Of a stretch of 64,000 nt of DNA, positions 10,286-20,973 are shown piece by piece. Position 1 is the first letter of the stretch. Every line of letters starts with the position of its first letter. Where the stretch lies: NCBI GenBank assembly GCA_033239125.1, contig BSWB01000008.1:16088001-16152000 (forward strand), written 5' to 3'. The notes beneath the pieces were generated by a model. The model was not told the DNA's origin. It was given only the letters and a program-made list of their open reading frames with translations, and searched no databases. This DNA is from Fagopyrum homotropicum (Eukaryota; Streptophyta; Magnoliopsida; Caryophyllales; Polygonaceae). A program made the position numbers and the translations under genes.

Positions 10286-11604
10286 TTTGGCTTCGTCCGA
10301 ATCCGGTAGCCGGTTGTCAAGCTTGGGAGCTTGCTCTTGTTATTTGATTTTTCTTTGAGTGCATGCGCAGGTCTAGGAACACCGAAGATCTCTTACCCCT
10401 TGATCAAGAGCTAGAGAAAACCTTGAGGCAAAAGCGCAAGGAAAGGAAGATGGCTGAAGAAAACGAGCACAATCTTCAAACTAAGTTGGCAGAGAAAGAA
10501 GCTCAACTCCGATGGAATGAGACTCTCCTCCAGGATGAGATGGATCGTCATCAAACTCAAGTTAACGGTCTACAAGACATGATCGTCCAAATGAAGATAA
10601 AAATGAGCGATCTTGAAGATAAGGTGGGCAAGAAGTCCTCGAGAAGGAGAACAAGGTCTAGAAGAAGAAACCACTCATCCACCGATGATAGTGATTCTTC
10701 CATGCCTCCGCTAGAAGAGATTGATCCCACGATCAATATAAATCCTTTCAATCCACAAGGAGCTGCTAACCGCCGCATTCCACCCAGGAACGCGAGGGTC
10801 GAACGTGTGGATAATGAGCCGAGAACTCTTGGCCAGCGGATGGATCCGACACAACAACCACGCCGCTTAGGTGTGAATTTTGATGCTGAAGATGTACAAG
10901 GGTTTAGCTTTAACCCTCAAGTTATCACTCTTGTTCGCCAAAGTCAGTTTGGCGGTACAAGCGCTGAATCTCCACACCAACACTTGCAAAACTTTGAGTG
11001 TATGATGGAGACGATGAGACCGAAGAGCGCTACTACCAACAGCTATAAGCTCAAACCTTTCTTTTTCTCCTTGAAAGGGAAAGCGCTATCTTGGTACCAA
11101 GCTCTTCCTAGTGGGAAACTAGAAACATGGGAAGACCTCTCCGCAGAGTTTCTCACCAAATTCTTTCCGCCATCCAAAACGGCGGAACTTAGAGGTAAGA
11201 TTAATGCTTTTTCTATGAGACCTAACGAAAGTTTGTTTCAATCTTGGGAAAGGTTTCAGGATTTGCTCTTGGATTGCCCTCATCATGGCATATCCAAGCT
11301 TGCCTTGCTGGAGATTTACTACAAAGGGCTGGATGCGGGAACGCAATTTAACCTCCAATCCCTCTCATGTGGAACGTTCATGGACATGAGAGAAGATGAC
11401 GCTTGGGACTTCATTGAGAAGCAAGCAAGAGTCATAGAGAAGTATTCCCACCGGAAAGTGGAGGGAAATCGTGTGGAGCAAGGAGCAAAGCTCACACATG
11501 AAGCTCAAAATCAGATTTTCTCCCTCAACAATGAGATCAAAGAGTTGAAGGAGACTATCAAGACCAACTTCCCAAAGCAACAAGAGAAAGATGTTGGCTA
11601 TTTG

Positions 11605-11790
11605 GGCAACAACAACGGCGGTGATAACACCAACCGCAACAACAATAACCGGAATAACAATTGGAATGGAAACAACAACAACCGGAACAACAACAATTGG
11701 AACAACAATCGGGGTTCGAACAACAACAATTGGCGCTCCAATCAACAAAATTCCGGTAACTCCTATCCTTCCAATTCCAATTCACTAACT
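11605..11790 (+). repeat. Asn-codon-rich region in e1 gag
   Basis: AAC/AAT-rich sequence coding for NNN, NRN and NNW repeats. It takes the place where most Ty3/gypsy gag proteins have a CCHC knuckle; e2 has the same feature at 47580-47750 with length changes. Scattered Arg residues could still give RNA binding. Opposite-strand and shifted-frame ORFs here are artefacts of the repeat. Confidence 0.8.
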
Positions 11791-13077
11791 CCACCCTCTT
11801 CTTCCTCTACTCCTTTGAAAAGTCAGGGGCAATCATCAAATGGAGGAAACAATACGGGAAAGGAGAAGCCGGATCCTATGTTGGAAACAATCTTGGGAAA
11901 GCTTCAAGGGTTGGAGAACCGCATCATCAAGGTTGATGATCAAATTTCTAAGGTTGACAAAGCTCAAAAGGTTTTGGAAAACCAAATGTTCAACCATGCG
12001 GAGGAAGTTCCTAGAAATCAAGGGAAACTTCCAGGAAAAACGGAGGACAACCCTAAGGGAAGGGTAATGGCGATTACAACTAGGAGCGGAGTGACTACCA
12101 CCGATCCGCAGCCTACGTTCGTTGAAGTCCCCGTAGAGAAGGGCAAAGAAAAGGGGAAGGAGAAGGAAGACGTCTATGTTCCTCCTCCAGCTTTCAAACC
12201 TCCCCTACCGTTCCCTCAATCTAGAGCGCGAGCGCGCCTAGATAAACAATTTGGTAAGTTTATAGAACTCATGAGCAAGCTGCATATTAATATACCTTTC
12301 ATTGATGCCATTGTAGGTATGCCGGCTTATGGCAAGTTCTTGAAGGAGCTCCTCTCTAACAAGAGGAAGCTAGAAGATTTTGGTGAAGTCAAGATGAGTT
12401 CGGATTCTTCGGATCTCATCAAGACTATGAAGGAGAAAATGCCCCCAAAGCTGAAAGATCCGGGGTCATTTTGCATTCCCATTGGAGTGGGAGAGGTCAC
12501 ATATGACGCTTTATGTGACTTGGGAGCAAGTGTGAGCATCATACCACTTGCATTGTGCAGGAAGATCGGTTTAGGCGACCCTAAACCGGTGAAGATGACG
12601 TTATACATGGCGGATCGATCCATTACTCGCCCCGTCGGCATTGTAGAAGACGTCCCGGTCAAGCTAGGCAAGTTCTTTGTTCCCATTGATTTTGTCGTGC
12701 TTGACATTCCTGCGGATAGTCCGGTCCCGATCATACTCGGAAGGCCGTTTCTTGCAACTTCTGGTTGCATGGTCGATTGCAAGAATGGGAGGCTCGCTTT
12801 TGATATTGGGGAAGAGAAAGTAGAATTCGTTCTTTCCACTCTAGTGAAGGAGCCAATCTTTGATGAGGATATTTACAATGTCCAAGACGAAGAAGGTTTA
12901 TCTAGGGAAGAGGTAAGTGCAATTCTCTTTAACGATCCTTTGCAAAAGGTTATTACTATGAGTCTAACCGATGTAGGAGAAGAGGAAGAGTGCAAAGAGG
13001 AAATTAAAGCCTTAGGAGCACAAGAAGAGATGTATGAAGTGGAGTTTGAGAAACTCCACGATGAGGCTGAAAATACT

Positions 13078-13200
13078 CGAATCCACGGTCATACTCTGTA
13101 TTCCACGACCGTGGATTCCACGACCAAAATCAACCTCCATTCCAGAGGATATTACGGCCGTGGAACTCCAGAGGAGACCGTAATTTTGGCCGTGGAAGAT
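13078..13200 (+). repeat. Palindromic word module inside e1 pol
   Basis: Between protease and RT the coding sequence carries the same word set found in the LTR: a TCCACGGTC patch, CCACGACCGTGG at 13103-13114, TTACGGCCGTGGAA near 13152, then AGACCGTAATTTTGGCCGTGG. It stays in frame (residues about 905-947). The equivalent e2 segment is 49060-49240. Confidence 0.8.
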
Positions 13201-15567
13201 GGTGATCGGCATACTTCTTCAACTTCTTCTAATTCTTCTCCAAACCATCCAACCTCCTTAGAAACTTCTAAGGAAACATCAGAAGCTCCTCAAGGATCAT
13301 TGGAAGCTCCGAAAGCAATGGAACTCAAACCACTTCCTACTCATCTAAGGTACGCTTTTCTTGGATCTAATTCCACCTTCCCGGTTATCGTTAGTTCCGA
13401 ATTAAGCATAGATGAACATGAACAGCTCATGATTGTCCTTAAGAAACATAGAAAAGCCATAGGCTATACTATTGAGGACTTAGTAGGAATTAAACCCTCC
13501 CTATGCATGCATAAGATACTAATGGAGGAGGACTTTAGAACTTCAAGACAACCTCAAAGGCGGTTGAATCCGACCATGAAGGAGGTTGTCAAGAAGGAAA
13601 TTCTTAAACTTCTTGATGCAGGTATCATCTATCCTATCTCCGATAGCAAGTGGGTGAGCCCAGTTCAAGTAGTTCCGAAGAAGGGAGGAATGACAGTCAT
13701 CACCAATAAGAACAACGAACTCATTCCTACCCGAACTGTAACTGGATGGCGAATGTGCATAGACTACCGCAAGCTCAACAATGCAACGCGGAAGGATCAC
13801 TTTCTATTGCCATTCATCGATCAAATGCTTGAAAGGTTAGCACAACATTCATACTTTTGCTACCTTGACGGCTATAGTGGTTTCTTTCAGATCCCGATAC
13901 ATCCGGATGATCAAGAGAAGACCACATTCACGTGCCCTTGGGGTACGTTCGCTTATAGGAGAATGCCGTTCGGGCTTTGCAACGCCCCAGCCACCTTTCA
14001 ACGGTGCATGATGGCCATCTTCTCCGAATATGTAGAGGAAATCATGGAAGTCTTCATGGACGACTTCTCCGTTTACGGTTCCTCTTTTAACGATTGTCTT
14101 TCTAACCTTTCTCTTGTTTTGCAAAGATGTGAAGACACTAACCTAGTTCTTAATTGAGAGAAGTGTCAATTCATGGTTAAGGAAGGAATCGTGTTAGGTC
14201 ACTTAGTCTCTAGTAGAGGGATAGAGGTAGACAAAGCTAAAATAGAGACCATAGAGAAACTTCCTCCCCCAATTTCGGTGAAGGGAATAAGAAGTTTCCT
14301 AGGACATGCTGGATTTTATAGACGTTTCATTCAGGACTTTTCTAAGATATCAAAACCTCTCACTAATCTATTGATGAAGGATGCGGTTTTTGAGTTTTCA
14401 CAGGAATGTCTAGATGCGTTCAACACCATTCGGCAAGCTCTAATTTCAGCACCCATTATCCAACCCCCGGATTGGACTCTCCCTTTCGAGATTATGTGTG
14501 ATGCTAGTGACGTAGCCATTGGAGCTGTTCTTGGGCAACGAAAGGAAGGACGAACCCACGCCATATACTATGCTAGCAAGACGCTAGACGAAGCCCAGCT
14601 CAACTACGCCACTACGGAAAAAGAGTTTCTAGCCATTGTCTACGCTATTGACAAGTTTCGCTCTTATCTTGTAGGTGCAAAGGTGATTATCTACACGGAT
14701 CATGCTGCGATCCGGTACCTCCTTGCAAAGAAAGACGCGAAGCCAAGGCTAATTAGATGGATTCTTCTCCTACAAGAATTCGATCTTGAGATCCGCGACA
14801 AGAAAGGCTCGGAAAATTCTGTTGCGGATCATTTGAGTCGTCTAACACATCTAGAGGACGACCATTTACCCATTGATGACTCCTTCCCGGACGAACACCT
14901 ACATATCATAGAGGAGTGCATCAAGGTAATCTCCAAAGGTAACGAACCATGGTTTGCTGACTTCGTTAACTATTTGGTTTGCCAGGAGATACCACCCGGA
15001 CTGTCATACGCACAAAGGAAGAAGTTCTTCAAGGACGTCCGAGAATACCATTGGAACGAGCCTCTCCTCTTCAAGAGAGGTCCGGATGGCATCATCCGGC
15101 GATGTGTGCCGGAAGATGAGATGCAAAGTGTCATCCGTCATTGTCATTCACTACCTTGTGGAGGACACGCTAGTTCGAACAAAACTAGCGCAAAGGTATT
15201 GCAATCTGGATTCTATTGGCCTACTTTATTTAAAGATGTGCAATCCTTTGTTTCTTGTTGCGATGCTTGTCAAAGAACAGGCAATATCTCTAGGAGGAAC
15301 GAGATGCCCCTCAACAACATCCAGGAGGTGGAGATTTTCGACGTTTGGGGAGTCGATTTCATGGGACCATATTCGAGACTTCGCCTCTTTCCAGGTAAGT
15401 TAAAATCTCGTTGGACTGGACCTTTTCTAATTAAGCGTATTTTCCCCCATGGTGCAGTTGAAGTATGGGGTGAAGCTAGTGGAAGTTTTAAGGTGAACGG
15501 CCAACGACTCAAGAAGTACTCGCCGGAACTCCAAGCTGAGGAGTTTGCACCTACCGCACTCGAATAA

Positions 15568-16397
15568 GTGCGAGATTGGTCTAGCTACGGACCTTAAACA
15601 AAGCGCTTCTTGGGAGGCAACCCAAGGTATTGCATTCTCGTTTTTGTTTTCGATTCATAGATTAGTTTAGAATAGACGTTTTCGCTTTGTTTTGCCTCGA
15701 TTTCTTCCGGTATGTTCGTGTTTTTGGTTGTAGGAATGATGGAAAAGGAGAAAGGAGGGATAATGTCAAAGAAAAGCGACGAAATTTGGACTTTGAAGCT
15801 TTACAGAGGGTTCCACGGTCTAAATCACGGTCGTCATAGCTACAGTGGCCGTAATTCTCAAAAGCCTGTTAAAAATCACCAAAACCACGGGTCCGTACAT
15901 TTCCACGGCCGTGGAATGCCCCGACAGACCGTGATTTTTGAAATTTTGCCTGCAAGTATAAAAGCCACACTTCATCACAAAAACACCACAATCCTTCCCC
16001 AATTCCACGACCTAGATACCGAAAACACGAACCCTCTCCAAATTCTTCATTTTCTAATCGTTTTCAACGATTCTTCGTCCTAAATTGCAGCAAATCCAAC
16101 CACGAACAAGATTCAAGCAACAAATCGAGTGGAAATCGATCAACAAACGCACATTTTGGATTTTTCAATCCAAAAAAGAGGTTAATTCTTTCTCTTCGAT
16201 TCTCGCGGATTTGGTTCGTTTTTGCCATAGATTTTTAGAAAGAACTGACAAGGATTGGAAGGAATTAGATTAGGACTGCTTATTGTGGTGATATTTGGTG
16301 AATTTGCTGAGATTCACGAAATTCTGTAACGAATCACGGTCTCTGGAGGTTCCACGGCCGTGGTTTCTATAGAACAGACCGTGATTTTTGGAGAAAA
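15568..16397 (+). other. e1 spacer between pol and third ORF
   Basis: Contains a conserved hairpin-forming TTGGGAGGCAACCCAA at 15610-15625 (TTGGG/CCCAA stem), two word modules (15811-15942 with CCACGGCCGTGG at 15903-15914; 16335-16395 with CCACGGCCGTGG at 16352-16363) and no convincing gene. The short ORFs at 15712 and 16085 are not conserved as proteins in e2. Confidence 0.65.
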
Positions 16398-17963
16398 ATG
16401 GATTTCGTAAGGAGAGTTTCGGGAAGGATAAAGGAGAAGAAAGGGGACCAAAATAAGAAAAGAAAGGGCAACCCCTCCACATCTAGGGCACCACCACCCT
16501 CATCTCCCTCACCACCATCCTCACCTTCACCTCCATCTTCACCACCTCACCCTAGCATCCCAACCATACATGATGACCACCTAGCTGCATTTGAGAAGAT
16601 AGAGAAGAGGGCAGTGATTGGCCCTAGGTATTTGTTGTTGGAGGATCTACATCCTCTCAACATAGTTGACGATCTTACATGGCTCTTGGATAGAGCCGGA
16701 TTGACCGTCTTCACGAACATTCGTGAAGATGCCTATGAGGAGATCACCCGAGAGGTTGTGACGTCTTTCGAGCACAGCCATGTTGATAGGACTGTCTCCT
16801 TCCGTCTCATGAATCGAGACTACCAGTTGAGTATAGTTGAGTTTGGAGCCATTTTCGGGTTCCATGAGACCTACAATGGTCGATTCCCTAGCGGTATCTA
16901 CCCTAAGGATTTCTGGGAGGAGGTAGCCATGATCTACGCCGACGAGGACCGTTGGCAACCCGCTGATACCAAGGCTAGATTGATGTACCATCTAGCCTTG
17001 AAGATAGCTCACCGTGTTCTTTCGGAGTGTCTCTTTCCTAGGACGGAGACGCCCCAAAAGATCAAGACGGATGAGCTATTCCTGCTATACTGTATGCTCT
17101 ACGGTCGCCGCGCAGATTGTGCTACTCTTTTGGCGGCTACAATGAGTAAATTGAAGAACAAGAGGAAGGGGAACATTGGTTATGGAGGGATAGTGACCCA
17201 CATAGCTAGGACATTCGGAGTGGATTTTTCTGGTTGCACCCGCATACCCGCCGTACCTCTAGGATTACATGCGTTCATGGTTAGGGGACTCATCTTCCCC
17301 ACACATAGAGGGCCGCCTTATGCGGGCATGCCTTGGGAGAGTAGGACAGGCAGAGGGATTGAGTGGCTGCCGGAGTATTCCATTGTGGCGGGACGCCACA
17401 ATTGGAAGGAGACGTTCGCTGCGATGCATGCGAACAGGCTAGGAGCTCCCCTTTACGTTCCACCGCCAGTTGTGGATGAGGAGGAGATGGGAGAGCAGTA
17501 CGAGAGTGGTGGAGGAGCGGAGCAGGAGTTCGGCTCGTTTCCGGATCAGCCGGAAGCGGCCCCGGATGTACCTAGGCGCTCTCCACGCCCAGCTAGAGCT
17601 TCAGGCTCGTCATCTCGCCGCGCCAGCGTGAGTGAGAGGCCCACGTGGATGACTACACCTCCCACTTGGTACGATACACCCCCTCCTTGGTCCACGACGC
17701 AGCCAGCAGCACCACCACCACCACCAGCACCAGCACCAGCCGATGCCCCCGCATGGTATGGTCACCCCCCGGGATGGTACGAGCAGATGCCGGATTGGGC
17801 TACCGGACTTTCAGAGAGAGTCGGAGCACTAGAGATCCGGGCGGATGCTAGAGACGGACGCCTAGACGACCTTGACCACATGATGAGGGACGTCTACCGC
17901 CAGCAGTTTGGGCGGTTCTATGATCCGAGTTTCTCTCCATTCCCACCACCACCGCCGCCGTAG
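16398..17963 (+). CDS. e1 third ORF, Athila ORF1-like (env-position) protein, uninterrupted
   Basis: 521 codons. The start at 16398 follows directly on a palindromic module and matches the e2 start at 53088. The N-terminus is short and basic (about residues 1-32, ending in Lys/Arg runs), followed by a Pro/Ser run (about 33-52). The conserved core, about residues 60-345, contains PRYLLLEDL, DDLTWLLDRAGL, REVVTSFEHSHVDRTVSFRL, DRWQPADTKARLMYHLALK, FPRTETPQKIKTDELFLLY, YGGIVTHIAR and MPWESRTGRGIEW. Then come an acidic/Gly stretch, a basic Ser/Arg patch, a Pro/Ala/Trp-rich region and a C-terminal helix with a final proline run. No signal peptide, furin-like site or membrane segment is visible, so an envelope role is not supported by the sequence. 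Function unknown. Confidence 0.8.
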   Translation: MDFVRRVSGRIKEKKGDQNKKRKGNPSTSRAPPPSSPSPPSSPSPPSSPPHPSIPTIHDDHLAAFEKIEKRAVIGPRYLLLEDLHPLNIVDDLTWLLDRAGLTVFTNIREDAYEEITREVVTSFEHSHVDRTVSFRLMNRDYQLSIVEFGAIFGFHETYNGRFPSGIYPKDFWEEVAMIYADEDRWQPADTKARLMYHLALKIAHRVLSECLFPRTETPQKIKTDELFLLYCMLYGRRADCATLLAATMSKLKNKRKGNIGYGGIVTHIARTFGVDFSGCTRIPAVPLGLHAFMVRGLIFPTHRGPPYAGMPWESRTGRGIEWLPEYSIVAGRHNWKETFAAMHANRLGAPLYVPPPVVDEEEMGEQYESGGGAEQEFGSFPDQPEAAPDVPRRSPRPARASGSSSRRASVSERPTWMTTPPTWYDTPPPWSTTQPAAPPPPPAPAPADAPAWYGHPPGWYEQMPDWATGLSERVGALEIRADARDGRLDDLDHMMRDVYRQQFGRFYDPSFSPFPPPPPP

Positions 17964-19299
17964 TGATCGATGCATGACAGTTTGTTTTAGACATTCCCGC
18001 CACCTCTTGTGAGTTTCTTTTTCTTTTGCTTTCTTTTGTTCTTTCTTGTGAACATTAGGGACAATGTTCGCCCTAAGTATGGGGTGGGATGTACTAAATG
18101 TTTGTAATAACTCTACTCTCTATGTTTGCTTCATTCAAGACTATCATTGCATGTTCATTATGTGTTGCACGTTTCCTTATTTGCATTGCATGAAAAAGAA
18201 CTTTAAAAACCCATAAAAATTGAAAAATTTTGAGCTTCTAATGAATTGAGATGATTTCCATGATAATCACTACTTGTGAATTGAGTTTGATGACAATTGC
18301 ATGCTTAAAAGGATTGTAAATTGAAAAGAATTTGAATGAATGAATTTTACCTCTTTTGCAAGCTTTATAATGTGAAAACGTTACCTAAATCATGTTGAGA
18401 GATTGAAGTTGAAATCACATTATAAGTTCCTATACTTCTTGTTGAAATGATTAAGGCAATTCGATACTTTCTTTCTTCTTTCTTTGATCATCTAGCTCCT
18501 CATTGAAATATTAGCCTCCCTTACCTATCCGGGAATTTGGAGAAGTGAATGAGAAAAAGGCATGTTTGATGTGGGAGGGCCATGAGAGCAATTATTTGCA
18601 ATCAATCGAATAGAAAGAAATTATAAGTTTGGGGAAGTCAATCATGACGATGAGTAACTCGGCACCATTCACATAGCCGGGTGTTTGTGTCTTGCCAAAG
18701 TCGGATTGAGCGATATTCCTAGCGGATTATGGTATGTGCGCTAAGGGTTTGAGGCATCTCTTGCAATTTTGAGAAACGCCAATCTCCTAGGCTTCGGTTT
18801 TTGTGCACCTCTATCCATAACTCCAAAAGTAAAGTCGAAAAATGAAAAGAAGAGAGCGAAGCTCTAAGTGAAGTGTTGCGGAAACCGCAAAAGAAGAAGA
18901 AGGTAGTTGTCCACTTTCCCGGATTTATGCACCACTCTCCCTTAAAGTTTTCCCTTCCTTTCCATACTCTAGACCTTCTCTTTGAAAGTCCTTAAGATCA
19001 AAAGAATGTTATATGACTTGGTGATCTAAATTGAAGTTCTTATAATTGATTTTGATAATATTTGAAGGTTATAATGCTTGTTTGAAAGTTAAATTTGTTC
19101 ATGAGTTTTCTTTGCCCTTTTACTCTCTAATTAAGTGTGTGAAAGTTTGAAAAACGATTGAAGCAAGGTTTGAGAATGATCTATTCTTTAGAAGTCACTT
19201 TCATCCAAAAGAAGGTACACATATTTCATCCTAACTCTTGTTTAAAACTTTTTGAAAGACCTTGCTTAGGGACAAGCAAGTGCTAAGTATGGGGTTATT
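17964..19299 (+). other. e1 3' UTR with polypurine tract
   Basis: No gene. Contains AAGTATGGGG twice (about 18075-18084 and 19285-19294, the second just before the LTR), a block nearly identical in e1, e2 and e3 (18631-18760), and a stem CTTGCTT...AAGCAAG (19261-19280) ahead of the presumed polypurine tract. Confidence 0.7.
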
Positions 19300-20973
19300 T
19301 GTTAGCATGAAATATTGTGATATTTTAGGCACGTTTTCTAATCGTATTTGATTCATATTGATAGTCTTTGATTGAGCTTTGTGCATATGTGAGCTAGTAT
19401 TGCCTATATTGTCGATATGGATGTCTACACGAGTTCTATGTTGATTATAGGTGATTTGGAGCTATTTCCGAACGGAATCGAGCAAAGGAGAGTTGAGTTG
19501 ATATGTCCATAGATCGAGGACACCTTTTGGAAGCAATTTGGAGTCTTAGATTGAGGAATGCACGAATGAAGGCAAAAACCACGTTCTCACCCTAAATTAC
19601 GGCCGTGGATTTTGAGTCAGAATTCGATGTTCATTCCAGGAGATATTACGGCCGTGGAACTAACCGTAGTAGTTTCCACGCCCTAAATTACGGTCGTGAA
19701 AAGATTCCACGACCGTGATTTTGGCGAATCTTTTCGCCATGTTTCGAAGCCACGATCTTTTGAAGATTGGGCCGGGCCGACATTTTGCCCTGCATTATAA
19801 AATAGACGGATGAGGCAAGATTCCGTCACCTCGCTTACGACCTTTCAACCCTCGCTTAGCGGCAAAACGCAAAAACCCTCATCTTGGAGGTAATTTGGAG
19901 ATCTCATTGAAGATCAAAGTTCGTATTGAAGAGTTGCTGTTTGTGATCTTCGTGTTTGTGGAAGATCGAAGTTCTTGGAGGATTTTGCAAGAAGATCTCT
20001 CTTCTTGTTTAGGTTTGATTCAGAATCGGATTGACATCCCGTTTCTCTTCTTTCCTAAAGATTGTGATTGCTTGGTCCGTTTTGAATCTTTAGATAAACA
20101 CTTGTTCTTGATTGTGATTCTGAGATTCACTTGAAGATTATTGATAGTTCTTGAAAGTTTTCATCTTTTATCTCCTAATTCTTGAATCAATATCAATATG
20201 ACAGTTATTGGCTAAAAACCCTTAACAATTCTAAGGTGAAGGGTTGATAGTTGTGGCTTAGATGATGATATATCGATCGTAAACAGATTAGACCCTGAGA
20301 GTTAGAGAATTATCGCCGACAACCCTAAATCACGGGCTGTTCTTGAGTTCCACGACCGTGGAATCTCAAGATCCAACCGTAATTTCCCTAAGTCTACGAG
20401 CTTGCTTTTACCTTAATCTAAAGTTAAAGATTTGCTTTAGCTTAGCTTAGACTTGTCTTTTCTAGGTGGTAGTGAAGCCTCAACAACCTCTACCTCGATT
20501 GTGAGCCTCAATAACCTAAATCGGATAAGTTAGTCTTAATCTTTAGATTATAAGTTTGGGTATTTGATACTAATCCTTGCCTTTAGAATCTTTCTATATT
20601 GAGCCTCAACAACCTGTATAGGGAGTGTCTTTTAGGTGAATTACATAAGGTTTTTGGAACCTCAACCGTACGATTACCTTACATTAGTATACCCTTGCAT
20701 ATCTCGACTCTGTCCTTATATCATTAGTATATCTTGAATCAATTGCCACAGCTGGATACTTGGATCTTTAGGATTGTTGTTTTCCCGATAATTTGCAAAC
20801 TCCCATATTCACTTGCTTGATAACCTGCGATCGAGTTCGTTCCACCCAAATCCCTGTGTTCGATACTCTGGAATTCTTGCTAATCTACGCCGATCCGTAC
20901 ACTGCGGGTTCGCTTGCTTGATTCTAGTTTTATAAATTTAAAGCTTATTTGCACACACCTCTAGGGGCGAACA
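19300..20973 (+). repeat. e1 3' LTR, complete
   Basis: 1674 bp, starting TGTTAGCATG and ending GGCGAACA. Same internal features as the 5' LTR. Differences seen by eye: the equivalent of 8864 (t/c) and two changes near 20511-20517. Confidence 0.95.

Larger units (their letters stand above)
10363..15567 (+). pseudogene. e1 gag-pol polyprotein, interrupted
   Basis: One frame codes for all retroviral-type enzymes. Gag: residues about 1-560, with a basic N-terminus, a capsid-type core (SWYQALPSGKLETWEDL, SLFQSWERFQDLL) and an Asn-rich stretch in place of a zinc knuckle. Aspartic protease: CDLGASVSIIP at about residue 718. RT: GWRMCIDYRKLNN and FMDDF at about residue 1230. A TGA at 14155-14157 ends this 1264-codon part. 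The second part (14173-15567) holds the RT thumb, RNase H (MCDASDVAIGAVLG, TDHAAIRYLLA) and the integrase zinc finger (H-x-H...CCDAC). The integrase core is missing: after VDFMGP the frame jumps to LRLFPGKLKSRW. By comparison with e2 about 219 codons are deleted in frame near 15370. Confidence 0.93.
8596..20973 (+). mobile_element. Athila-like Ty3/gypsy element e1, nearly complete, defective
   Basis: Order: 5' LTR (first dozen bases missing), tRNA-Asp-type primer site, gag-pol, spacer, third ORF, long 3' UTR, polypurine tract, 3' LTR. The two LTRs align without net gaps (constant offset of 10712 bases) and I see only about three substitutions over 1661 bases, so insertion was recent. A possible target duplicate is ACATG at 8591-8595 and 20974-20978, but the left junction is rearranged. 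It is defective through a nonsense codon between RT and RNase H and loss of the integrase core. Confidence 0.92.

Noticed and set aside
11365..11794. Minus-strand and shifted-frame ORFs of Val/Ile, Cys or Thr runs over the e1 Asn region (and the same in e2)
   Set aside because: They are by-products of AAC/AAT repeats in the true gag frame.
12327..13212. Long minus-strand ORFs opposite protease (also 48310-49107)
   Set aside because: Antisense shadows of a conserved pol frame with no recognisable domain.
15712..16083. 123-codon ORF between pol and the third ORF of e1
   Set aside because: Frame is not kept in e2 and it spans the word module; treated as spacer.
16398..17963. Genuine retroviral envelope protein
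   Set aside because: No signal peptide, membrane segment or cleavage motif is visible; only its position is env-like.
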